DNA of 64,000 nucleotides from Protonemura montana (Eukaryota > Arthropoda > Insecta > Plecoptera > Nemouridae): positions 14,861,001 to 14,925,000 of the forward strand of contig OX387610.1 of the NCBI GenBank assembly GCA_947568835.1, in the 5' to 3' direction. This document shows, in pieces, positions 1-9,513 of the stretch (the first letter of the stretch is position 1; each line of letters starts with the position of its first letter). The notes beneath the pieces are model-generated. The model was not told where the DNA came from. It did no database searches and saw only the letters and a program-made list of their open reading frames with translations. The position numbers and the translations under genes were made by a program.

Positions 1-483
1 GCACGCTTTTCTTAATTTTCCGACAATTTTTTGAACATTATAAAAATAAATGTCCATCTCTTCTGATTCTCTGCTGTCCAATATTGTTAGCTCAACTTGG
101 CTAATGGGGACGGACATTCAAATAGTTGACGGTTACTTTTCAAGATGTTTCCAACTACATATAGCTGTCAAATTCCCAACTTTTCCCTCACATGAGGTCC
201 AACCAATAAACCACATACCGTGGGCATATTTTCACTTTTACATCCAACCCATCCGACCACGAAAAGCGAACTCAAAATGTAACTTTCTAACTGGCCTCTA
301 CTCGTACGATCCAGTCTGACGGTCAAGCCAGATTGTCAAGCCGATTCCATACACAGTATTACCAGCATTTAAACATTTCACTGCAAGTGGTCATCCATCC
401 AACAGCAGGCCTGGTTGTCAGCTGCTTAACCTGAACACGATTTGAAAACATGGAAAATAAAACAGGAAAGTTTAAGTTAGGAT
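1..483. other. Unassigned AT-rich sequence
   Basis: I see no repeat family here. An 89-codon ATG frame runs 50-319 on the plus strand, but it has no recognisable domain, no good splice borders and ordinary composition, so I do not call it a gene. Confidence 0.5.
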
Positions 484-690
484 GAAATCTTATTTAAATT
501 GCAAACGCTTGCAATGCGCGGGGTATTTTATTATTAACAACACTATAACCGTCTCAAAAATTGATGCCCAAACGCGGACTCGGACCCCGATCTCCTGCAC
601 CTTTCGCCTCTGAACCATTGAGCTACTTGGACACCGGCTTCTTGAGACAATTCTTGATTTTTGAGATGGTTATAGTATTGTTAATAATTA
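484..690 (-). mobile_element. Family B tRNA-derived SINE, inverted ends
   Basis: On the minus strand a tRNA-like head (AGCTCAATGG A-box region, GGTCCGAGTCC B-box region, about 570-640) is followed by the family body and the 3' motif TTGCAAACGCTTGCAA near 500. The body segment TTGAGACGGTTATAGTGTTG occurs again, inverted and diverged, at about 655-690. The tRNA-like part therefore sits between two body copies facing each other. It is non-coding and moderately diverged. Confidence 0.7.
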
Positions 691-1371
691 AAAAGTTAAA
701 GTTAGTTTTTAGTAAGAAATTAAATAAAAACAAATTTTTAAAAAGTATACCGTTAAAAATTTGAATAAAACATCACTCTATCTTGGTTTAGTTAAACTGC
801 TAAAAATAGCAAATGTTTTAAATGTTCTTTTTAAACAATGCCAGCTAATAAGGAAATGATTTTGACCATCTGAACGTGTTTGCTGTCCAAGCTTGTATTC
901 TTTATCTGAACAAAATCACAGTGCATAGCAAGTGCCCACCTTGTTTGCTCTCCGCACGAAGGTTGACCGCTTTCATAGCTCACAGCCAAAGTGCCACAGG
1001 GCTGCTGAAAGTCCACACACAATGCGTCGTAAAACATAAAATATTCATAACTTTTACACGCAATATGCGTACTATAAACATTCCGATTTACGCATTAATA
1101 CCCACCACAGACACACATGAACTCTATTTATTTTTTTTTCATATGTATTTTTTTTTTTTGGACAAGATATATCGTAAAATCTAACGGAACGGTTGGGATA
1201 AAAAGTAGTGAATTTCTTGCCGGCAGTAATTTCTTATCTCGAAGCAGATGATGATGCCGAGAAGAGGAAGATACGTGCAAGCATGGAACCCTCCTCGCAA
1301 ACCAAACGGTTCACAGTGGCGGACACCACTAGCTTTTTTTATAGCCACAATTTTATAAGCCACAAAGCCTT
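691..1371. other. Unassigned AT-rich sequence
   Basis: This stretch has T-runs near 1130-1160 and short overlapping frames on both strands, none convincing. I recognise no repeat or gene. Confidence 0.5.
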
Positions 1372-1520
1372 GATGGTTTTTAGACTCATGTCTACTTGAT
1401 GTAAACTTAGCACTAGTTTTAACAAAAACTATTTCAACTGGGTTTTGAATGCTAATTAAAGTACACATTTAGTTGTCCTTTACTTAGCATTCAAAACCCA
1501 TTTCAAATAGTTTTTGTCCA
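1372..1520. mobile_element. Family C element, palindromic short form
   Basis: It begins with the family end GTTTTTAGACTCATGTC, continues through AACTATTTCAACTGGG, and after a short spacer returns as the reverse complement (ACTTAGCATTCAAAACCC). It is a head-to-head dimer lacking the central GTTACGAAACGTTGG core. Confidence 0.7.
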
Positions 1521-1626
1521 CATAGTCCTATTTCCAAAACTACCTTAATTTCAACAAAAATTAAACCATTCTGTCAAATTTCCGATTCGGTATTCGCGTG
1601 TATAAAATATTCTGTCACTTGATTTT

Positions 1627-1805
1627 TTGTTGTTTAACGACGCATTGTTTTGACATCTGGCCATGTGGCGCTTATGAAATAGCGTCGGCGAATGAGTGGA
1701 TGATGATGAACTCGGTAAAGAAGATGGGAGGTGAAATCTACTGTCGGTACGGTTGCTGCTCCAGTCAAAGGCTACCGAGAGGACCAACCGTCGCATTGTC
1801 TGTTC
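1627..1805 (-). mobile_element. Family A 5S-derived SINE, diverged 3' fragment
   Basis: GTTTAACGACGCATTGTTTTG, the CATCTGGCCATGTGGC block and GAATGAGTGGATGATGATGA match the reverse complement of the Family A 3' end. The central block is only weakly recognisable (about 1740-1800) and no 5S part remains. It is an old copy. Confidence 0.7.
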
Positions 1806-2289
1806 TTTATTGGGTACAACATGTTTACAAAAATGACCCAAAAAGCCCCGAAACGATCACGTGAGCGATATTGTATCGTTTCTATAGAAATTATTAAGAT
1901 ATTTTTATTTACAAATCGTCTTTTTGACTTTGTTCAAAACACCGTTGTTCTCAAAAAGCTACGAGTTTGCTTCTTTGAGATATAATTTGGTCATTTTGGT
2001 GATTTCTTTGTAAAATGGATTATGTGGCACACAAAATTGAATTATTATTCCTCTCTGAGGACCCAGATCAAGTCGGATGTTATCCATTCCGGGACCAATT
2101 TGGTAATTTGGGGATAATTTGGCGCTAATCAAGATCAAAATCTGAAGCTTAGATCTCCCAGATTTGTTCATAATTGACCTTTGCATAAGGGGAACACAAG
2201 ATTCTTACATAAAATGCTAATATTGAGCAGCCAAGCCAGAGTTTAATTACAAAATTTGGTCAGTAATCTTATTTTTTTTAGTGTGAACA

Positions 2290-2650
2290 TCTGGATTTTT
2301 TTAAATTTAGAGCAAGTGTCCGGATTTGCCCGCGGACCTGACAGGCAGCCCATGCCAGTGTCCCACGACCGAAGTAGCCCCAAGTTTAGCTCTCATACGC
2401 CGCTGGTGCTCGATCTCCTTAGCTCCATTGGGACAGCACTGTACGCAAAGCATGCCGCCAGTTCAAGTCATTCACCTCGCAAGGTTGTAGCCGAGTTAGA
2501 AGCAGAGGGACCTTGGCCCGGACGCATGTGCGTACGCGTGGCGTGACCACGTGATCCCCCCTCCCCCCTTCCAACCAAACCCGTCATCAGGGGCCGAGCA
2601 CAGCGTGGACTTGCGCGGATTTTTCACAGTTTTGGCGCGAGGATTTTAGA
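2290..2650. promoter_or_regulatory. CpG-rich island with E-box and E2F-like sites; possible exon
   Basis: This block is much richer in GC and CpG than its flanks. It holds CCACGTGA near 2549 and TTTTGGCGCGA near 2632, which resemble E-box and E2F sites. A plus-strand frame is open from 2256 to 2546. From about 2317 it is rich in Ser, Pro and Ala, with no domain I recognise. A polypyrimidine-AG precedes it at about 2300. It could be a promoter with a first exon, or an unmethylated island without a gene. Promoter function is inferred from motifs only. Confidence 0.3.
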
Positions 2651-2689
2651 TGCAATTTTTTAAGTGCCACCTTTGAAAGTACTGCGGAA

Positions 2690-3131
2690 AGCATAGGAGG
2701 TTCGATGATAGATTCAACGTTTGGTAGCCATGGAGATGCTGAGATCGCCTGACAGAGCTTCTCAATTCTGCTATCTTATGTTACCACGGGTATATCATGG
2801 CCTAGCATAGGAGGTTCAATGGTAGATTCAACGTTTGGTAGCCATGGAGATGCTGAGATCACCTGACAGAGCTTCTCAATTCTGCTATCTTATGTTACCA
2901 CGGGTATACCATGGCCTAGCATAGGAGGTTCAATGGTAGATTCAACGTTTGGTAGCCATGGAGATGCTGAGATCACCTGACAGAGCTTCTCAATTCTGCT
3001 ATCTTATGTTACCACGGGTATATCATGGCTTAGCATAGGAGGTTCAATGATAGATTCAACGTTTGGTAGTCATGGAGATGCTGAGATCGCCTAACAGAGC
3101 TTCTCAATTCTGCTATCTTATTTTCCCTTCG
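2690..3131. repeat. 114-bp tandem repeat, about 4 copies
   Basis: The motif AGCATAGGAGGTTC starts units at 2690, 2804, 2918 and 3032, an exact 114-bp period. Copies differ by only a few bases (CGATGATAG versus CAATGGTAG, GCCATGG versus GTCATGG), so the array is young. Each unit holds GGTAGCCATGGAGATG. No coding frame is maintained. Confidence 0.9.
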
Positions 3132-3449
3132 GGCTTTTTTTAATTTCGAAAAACTAGTGCTATGGTTAGTTTTTTGTTTGTTTTAACGCCCATATGTAAC
3201 TAAATGTTGAGTAGATAAATGGTGCCCAACGAGGATTTATCCAATTCAATTTGTTTTATTCAATTTGATGGAATAAGTCTAAACTATTTGCATATTAACC
3301 AAATACTTCTTGAAAATGTAGGCATTTTTGTGCTAATTTCAGTTCAGTATTTGGGAATTGAGAGTCAGAATGACTCTCGTGTACCAGAGAAACGATTCTG
3401 GAATGAGAGAATCACTTTATTAAAAAGTCGAATAAACAATATTGAAGTT
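3132..3449. other. Unassigned sequence
   Basis: This is AT-rich with one 87-codon frame (3219-3482) that runs into the adjoining Family C element. I see no gene. Confidence 0.5.
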
Positions 3450-3625
3450 TTTGTTATCGGAAAATTGTCAGGACTGCTCTAACCCTTGATAAAGTAACAG
3501 GTACAAGTTACGAAACGTTGAAGAATTCAGTTGTTCTTCACTTAGCATTCAAAACCCAGTTGAAATAGTTTTTGTTAAAACTAGTGCTAAGTTTACATGA
3601 AGTAGACATGAGTCTAAAAACAATA
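3450..3625 (+). mobile_element. Family C element, single form
   Basis: In order it carries ATTGTCAGGACTGCTC, the paired core GTAACAGGTACAAGTTAC, CGAAACGTTG, CATTCAAAACCCAGTTGAAA and the end GACATGAGTCTAAAAAC. This is the plus-orientation form seen again at 41460 and 63271. Confidence 0.75.
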
Positions 3626-3966
3626 TAACCTGTAACCCCGACAATAGCAAATAAACTTGATAAATGCACTTATAAATTTATCTTTTTCTTGGTGCTCCTC
3701 TACAAAAGTGACTTCTCAAGTTGTCCGTTCACCCACACGTCGATGCCCACAAAGTTTGGTATTCCTAAGTGGGAAGTGGCCTCGGCCAGCTCGTAGTTTC
3801 TTTAAGAGGGGAAATCGTTACCAGCTGAAAATGACGCGGTTTGATGGGATTAACCTGCCGCGTACAGTATTTGGGCGGAACATAGGGAATTATCGCAGGA
3901 CACTTTTAGGTCTTCACCTTCACCTTTCAAGTCTCAACGAAATAAAACACCCTTAGTTGCTATTTA
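3626..3966 (+). other. Unique segment with a 99-codon frame
   Basis: This segment lies between two mobile elements. A frame open 3657-3956 on the plus strand is Arg- and Ser-rich. The stretch 3700-3920 is less AT-rich than its surroundings. It may be an exon relic or chance; I recognise no family. Confidence 0.3.
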
Positions 3967-3967
3967 T

Positions 3968-4695
3968 TCGTGGTGTTTAACGACGCACTGTTTTGTCATC
4001 TGGCCATGTGGCACTGGTCTAATGGCGTCAGTAAATGAGTGGATGATGATGAGGATGATGATAAAGCTAACCTAGTCTAGAAGGGAGGAGTGGAAACCTG
4101 GTGCCGGCACGTAGCCTACTCCTGTCGAAGACCAAGGGGACCACTGGCTTAACGTCCCTTCCGAAGGACGGTACAACGCGAACAACAGGATTCCTCCACA
4201 AATCCATGCTGTCGAGAGGTTGATAAGCAAGTCGAGTGAAGTTGCTGTCGAGAGGTTGATAAGCAAGGCGAGTGAAGTTGCTGTCGAGAGGTTGATAAGC
4301 AAGGCGAGTAAAGTTGCTGTACTATCCTCATCCCTTCAACCTCTCTCCCGAACAGAACTGGTCATGTGTATGATGGTCACACATCCAATACGTGACCCAG
4401 CGCAGTGTTGCTTAACTTTCGTCCCTTTAACCTCTCTCCCAAACAGAACTGGTCTTGTGTATGATGGTCACCCATCCAATACCTGACTCAGCGCAGTGTT
4501 GCTTAACTTCGGTGATCTCACGAGGACCGGTGTTTCCAATATGCCAAACCGTTCGGTGGTCACCCTTAGAGTAAGACAGCGTTTTATACCATTGATCATG
4601 ATCATCATCATCCTCATCATCATCCACTCATTCACCGACGCCATTAGACCAGTGCCACATGGCCAGATGTCAAAACAGTGCTATGTTAAACACAA
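3968..4695 (-). mobile_element. Family A 5S-derived SINE with inverted 3' ends
   Basis: Read on the minus strand, the 5S-like head (ACCGGTCCTCGTGAGATCAC, about 4505-4540) is followed by two 91-bp 5S monomers, three 36-bp units (4212-4320), the central block CCGTCCTTCGGAAGGGACG and the 3' end at 3971. A second 3' end lies beyond the head at 4600-4693 in the opposite orientation. The copy is therefore bounded by about 90-bp inverted repeats. Confidence 0.85.
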
Positions 4696-6276
4696 TTTAA
4701 ACGATCTATGAGGTCTCTCTTGCGTGGTTACCGTTTTTTTTTCTTTAGATCACTGTGTTTTTACATTTTAATTTTAATTTCAGCTAAAGCTGATAACAAA
4801 TATGCATGCAGATTGTAATAAATTTGCAGAAAATAATCTGTAATTTAGTATTAATAACCGAATTACTATCACGTACTTGCACTGATTGTAGATTTGAGTT
4901 ATTATATCCGCGTTATTTTCTTTCACCAAAGTCTCAACTAAATAAAAAAATAAAAAAAGTCACAATCAAGTCTTCTATGACAAAAAGAACCTGCTAAACT
5001 GGCACAATTAATATCTTAAAATCTAAAACTCCTACAAAATCATCAATTACTTATCAACAACCCAACAGTTACATACAACAAATTTTTTTTTTTTAAATCT
5101 TATATGCCCTTGAAAGATGCTGGGGAAAACCAGATAAAACCAAACAAACATACACACACGCACAAATGCGTAGACCCACGCATTTCAGAGAGCGGAACCT
5201 CGGAGAGCGCACGCGCTATGTCCCTCTTCTCCTCCACATCCTTCATCACCAAGTTCCTCTTTACATTCATGCGTATTGTCCAAGAACAGCTGTACCTTCG
5301 ACATGCTCTAAAGAGATCCAAAGAAACCTTGCAAAGAAACCATAGGAGATCCAACCTTGCACATGCGCAAGCCCACAAAGAAACTGGTTAATTAAAAACA
5401 AAAAAAAAATACCGTACTTAGAATAATTCTTAAAGGGTTAAAGTTGTTTTCAATGGGTCGATTTTCTTTGGACGCCAGAAACACTTTGTGTGCAATATCT
5501 TTGTGCTTTGTCGGTGTTAAGATGAAAAGATATTTCAAGATCTTGTAAAAGTCAACCCCTTTAATGGGGCTTTTTTTATGACCAAGGGTGGCGCGGTGTT
5601 TAAATGTTTCTGTGTTTGCTGGTCTCACCTGCGCGAATCATTTCAATAAGCAGGGGTTGTTTTTTTGTGAATGGCTTTAAAGCTTTGGCGTTGAAGTGAT
5701 AATTTATATGCAGTGATATCAGAACAGAGAGAGGTTAGGTTGGTTTTGACTTTGATTTTTAGTCGCAGAAAGGAAGGTGTTTTGCTTGGCAAATTGGATT
5801 GCCATTTATTACTGATATATTGGTTTTGATGCCAACTTAAAATTAAAATCATTCTTCCTTGAAATGTAATTTGGGTACAAAATGCACTTTTGCAGCTCAG
5901 GCATAAAGTCAAACTGGATAATAATATATGTTTCCGTTATCAAAGTATCTTAGTTTCCCGGTAGAGGCGCCACAGGTTGTTTTGGGATGACATATGGGCG
6001 AACTGTCATTTTTAAAAACAGTGATAATCACCTCCGGGAAACTGCACTGTGTGTATACATTTAGAAAAGGAATTTGTATAAATATTTCAACACTTTTACT
6101 TTCGCTGTCCGGGCATTGATTTGTGGATCTAAGATAATGTAATCGCAGGCGAAAACGCAGATAAACAGCTGATTGCGGTTCGGTGAAACAAGAACCCGTA
6201 CAAGCTCCGCGAAAAATTGGCCAAATACCAACTTTACCGAGAAAAATTTAGGATACCGCTAGGTGGTGTTATTTCT
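4696..6276. other. Unassigned sequence, 1.6 kb
   Basis: It is AT-rich up to about 5100. A slightly GC-richer part at 5150-5390 has overlapping frames on both strands, including an internal ACACAC-rich stretch. The rest (5400-6276) has A/T runs. I see no gene, RNA or repeat family. Confidence 0.5.
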
Positions 6277-6480
6277 CGCAGATTACTCGCATTTGAGACT
6301 GGGCGCAAGCGCAATCTGGTGGCACCTACCGTTACCACGTGTTGCCGGCCTCGTTTGCTCAGCAGCAAGCGCCATCGGGTGGCACCTACCATTACCACGT
6401 GTTGCCGGCCTCGTTTGCTCAGCAGCAAGCGCCATCAGGTGGCACCTACCGTTACCACATATTGCCAGCTCGTTTGCTCA
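6277..6480. repeat. 60-bp minisatellite, about 2.8 copies
   Basis: CGCAGATTACTCGCATTTGA at 6277 leads into units of exactly 60 bp containing GCCGGCCTCGTTTGCTCAGC and GTGGCACCTACC. The same leader and unit recur at 20721-21345 in eight copies. The shared flank shows that both arrays lie in copies of one larger, otherwise unrecognised sequence. Confidence 0.85.
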
Positions 6481-7378
6481 ACAGAAATTTGATCATCAAC
6501 GCTGTCTCTTGACGTATAATCTCAATGAAACTCAATGATACTCAATGATATTCGAATAACCCCGCCAAAATACCACACCATCCTTTGGTCCCATTTGTAA
6601 AAGAGCCATTCGATAGTGCGTTCACTATCTTTGACCTTACTAATGTTTGTAGCGCCGTATGGATAGTTCGAAGACCTCGCAGATGCCAACTATTCGGCCA
6701 AGCGAGCTGTTACCAGGTCAGCTTGGGATCCCGAATTAACTGACCTGATTAGCAACCCCCCTCCCCCCCCCCCTCACCGTCCCCCTTACCACCCATGTTT
6801 CATATCTCTTCGAGTTGGGACGCGACAGCAGCCGATCGCGATGCTATCTCTGTTCTCCGAACATCTTGATCGCAAACTAACGCGTGTGTTTGCTTATAAA
6901 TAATTTCACATTTGAAATTAGAGCCGTTGGTTCGATGGATGTTGGGACCGAATGTTGGTTCGTTTCAGATTTCAAATGTGGTTGGATGGTGGGTTGTCAA
7001 CGCTGGGGACTTGCGATATGTTGATCTTGAGCAGGTTTTTACTTTAGTTGTTATGCCCGATGGGTTTTACTGAAAAGTTGACGAGTAGTTTGACAGAGTT
7101 GCTGACATCTTTTGATGAGTCAGCTCGATTTGAGGATTTTTGAGGCTGGAGAAATGTGGCCAAGGGTTTGAAGCGAAAGCAGATATTAAATTTCTGAATA
7201 ATTTTTACTGATTTTGGTTGGATTTTATTGATTTTAGCCATGCAATTTTCCCTTTTTTTTATCATGCGTTTACCAATACAATGCATAATTATCTTGTTTA
7301 CACTAGGTAACATATTTTTGATGTCCTCTATAGGAATTTTAACAAATCATAACCGAGTTTTTAAACCGTTTCCCATAC
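6481..7378. other. Unassigned sequence
   Basis: It includes a CTCAATGATA short repeat (6520-6550), a C-tract near 6760-6775 and a 12-bp inverted repeat ACATTTGAAAT/ATTTCAAATGT at about 6909 and 6969. I see no gene. Confidence 0.5.
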
Positions 7379-7452
7379 ACGCCCTGCCCTGCCGCCCTGC
7401 CCTGTCGCCCTGCCCTGCCGCCCTACCCTGCCGCCCTGCCCTGCCGCCCTGC
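7379..7452. repeat. CCCTGCCG-type minisatellite
   Basis: This is an irregular run of CCCTGCC and GCCCTGCCG units about 70 bp long. It accounts for the Pro/Cys/Ala-rich middle of a 115-codon frame that crosses it. Confidence 0.85.
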
Positions 7453-8154
7453 CAAAGTCCTGGAGCAATGATAGCTTTTAATATCATGAAAAAAAAAATC
7501 CTTTTTCTATTTACTCGATTTTCCGAAAGCTCTTTTGAAGTGTACGCGAAATGTGTGTGGAAAATGCTTCGGTGAAAAATCTGAGAGTCAACACAACATC
7601 CTGTTCAGTACGAATCCAAAAAGAAAACCCGAGAGAAAATTCTTTGAAATTGTGAATTCATTCATAAAATAAAAACAAATATTGTGGCCCATCAAGGAAT
7701 ACACGGGAACGATTTTGTTTGATTTGCTGAAAAGCTCTAATTCGTTATAAACGCTGTGGTAGGATCAACAAAGACTAAATTTTAAGTCTAACCTCGGGGT
7801 TTAAGATAATTAGACAATCACGGACCGTGTTTCCAGATTTTCAAGGGTTGTTACTTTGGTAATATCAACTTAATGAACACATTATGAGATTTTTTTAAAC
7901 TGTGCCCAGTCTCGGCTAGTGTATTTTACAACTCGAGTTGTTCGTGACTTGTCTTTGTATTTTCTTCCACAATTGGTTACCCAATACAACAATTGGAAAG
8001 TCAGATACAAAAGCTTCATAAAATGTATATTTTCAACGCCTGATTTGTATCCTCAAAAGGCGTCAACTGAATAAAAACAATTCTTTAATAAATATTCTTT
8101 TAGTACACTTTTAAAAGCCAGGCCATCGTTTACATTTGATCGATCCTGGTAATC
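7453..8154. other. Unassigned AT-rich sequence
   Basis: I see no repeat family, RNA gene or convincing frame. Confidence 0.5.
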
Positions 8155-8333
8155 TTCTGCATTTAGAAAGCTTGAACTAGGTAATTTTTATAATTTTATG
8201 TGGTTCTTTTGTTATTGGAAAATTGTCAGGACTGCTTTTACCCTTGATAAAGTAACAGGCACATGTTACGAAACGTTGGAAAATTCAGTTGTTCTTCACT
8301 TAGCAATCAAAACCCAGTTAAAATAGTTTTTGT
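8155..8333 (+). mobile_element. Family C element, single form with long left part
   Basis: GCATTTAGAAAGCTTGAACTAGG at the left matches the longer copies at 61139 and 63271. It then has TTGTCAGGACTGCT, GTTACGAAACGTTGG and AACCCAGTTAAAATAGTTTT. The outer end with GACATGAGTC is missing. Confidence 0.75.
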
Positions 8334-8814
8334 TGGCGCCCATTTCTGTTGGTTCTCTGGACTATTTATCTATTTTATGCTTGTTTTTCCTTCTATCCTT
8401 CTTATTTCTAAGATATGATTGTCAATCAGGCTTGCAGAACAAGCTTGAAACCTCCACACAGCATCTTTAGTGACCAACTCGGGCGTCGTCAGGGAGTTGT
8501 GGCGCCTTCTTGCTCATGTGGGTGCCATGGCGTGCTATTAATACAGCACCCATAGGTCGCACTAGGGACAAGGGTCAAACATAGCAGCGGAGACGCGAGA
8601 TAAAACAGAGCATTTTGACCCACTTACCTACTAGCTAGACCAGAATACACCCGCCTATTTTAATCGCTGTGTTTTCACAATTATTTTTTAGTTATGTTAT
8701 ATTAAACTGTGAAATTATGACAGTGAATTGAAAATGGAATACACATTCAGTTAAAAGCGCTAAAATAAGGGAGTTTATGGTGATTTTCCTTCGATCGGAG
8801 ATGGGGGAGAGTGT
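8334..8814. other. Unassigned sequence, moderately GC-rich at 8480-8640
   Basis: A minus-strand TAG|GTAAGT donor-like sequence lies near 8622-8630, but the adjoining upstream frames close quickly, so I do not call an exon. The rest is unremarkable. Confidence 0.4.
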
Positions 8815-9005
8815 AAAATCTTATTTAAATTGCAAACGCTTGCAATGCGCGGGGTATTTTATTATTATCAACTCTGTAAACGTCTCAAAAATGTATGCCC
8901 AAACGGTGACACGAACCCCGATCTCCACCTTTTGGCATAAACGTTTTGAGTCCCCTTTTAGGCATACATTTTTGAGAATGTAGCAGTGTTTCTAATAATA
9001 AAAAA
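8815..9005. mobile_element. Family B SINE, inverted-end form
   Basis: TTGCAAACGCTTGCAATGCG near 8828 leads through the body to a reduced tRNA-like part (ACACGAACCCCGATCTCCAC). A second, inverted body copy follows with GGCATACATTTTTGAGA near 8962. It is a decayed foldback copy. Confidence 0.7.
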
Positions 9006-9257
9006 GGGGAGAATTTATAGTATTTTCAAAATTTTCACACTAATCAGAAAATTTTTAAAGCGATATTAATAACATTATGAATTATAGCAGTGTATTGAAA
9101 ATATGATATGCACATGCGCCAGGTGGTTTAGTTTTTGGTAAACAATATGGTAAAGTTCATCCAAACTCTTGGGCACTTGTCAACCCCTCTTTCTGTGTGA
9201 ATCTTTCTTAAGATAAAGCAGCAGTAAATTCTTTTAATCTAGAAACACCACCTGTTA
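9006..9257. other. Unassigned AT-rich spacer
   Basis: I see nothing recognisable between the Family B and Family C copies. Confidence 0.5.
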
Positions 9258-9513
9258 TTATGGTTTTTAGACTCATGTCTACTTGATGTAAACTTAGCAC
9301 TAGTTTTAACAAAAACTATTTGAACTGGGTTTTGAATGCTAAGTAAAGGGCTACTAAATTTCCCGACGTTTCGTAACATATACTAGTTACTTCTTCAAGG
9401 GTAAAAGCAATCCTACCCTTGAAGAATGAACTAGTATATGTTGCGAAACGTTGGGAAATTTAGTAGCCCTTTACTTAGCATTCAAAACCCAGTTGAAATA
9501 GTTTTTCTTACCC
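9258..9513. mobile_element. Family C element, near-perfect palindrome
   Basis: The left arm runs GTTTTTAGACTCATGTC ... ACGTTTCGTAAC ... CTTCTTCAAGGGT and the right arm returns ACCCTTGAAGAA ... GTTGCGAAACGTTGG ... AACCCAGTTGAAATAGTTTT. The centre is near 9408. The arms are roughly 100 bp and differ at a few bases. A single-stranded copy would fold into a long hairpin. Confidence 0.85.

Noticed and set aside
8575-8660. Minus-strand exon ending at TAG|GTAAGT
   Set aside because: The donor is good, but the adjoining upstream frames close within a few codons and no acceptor is apparent.
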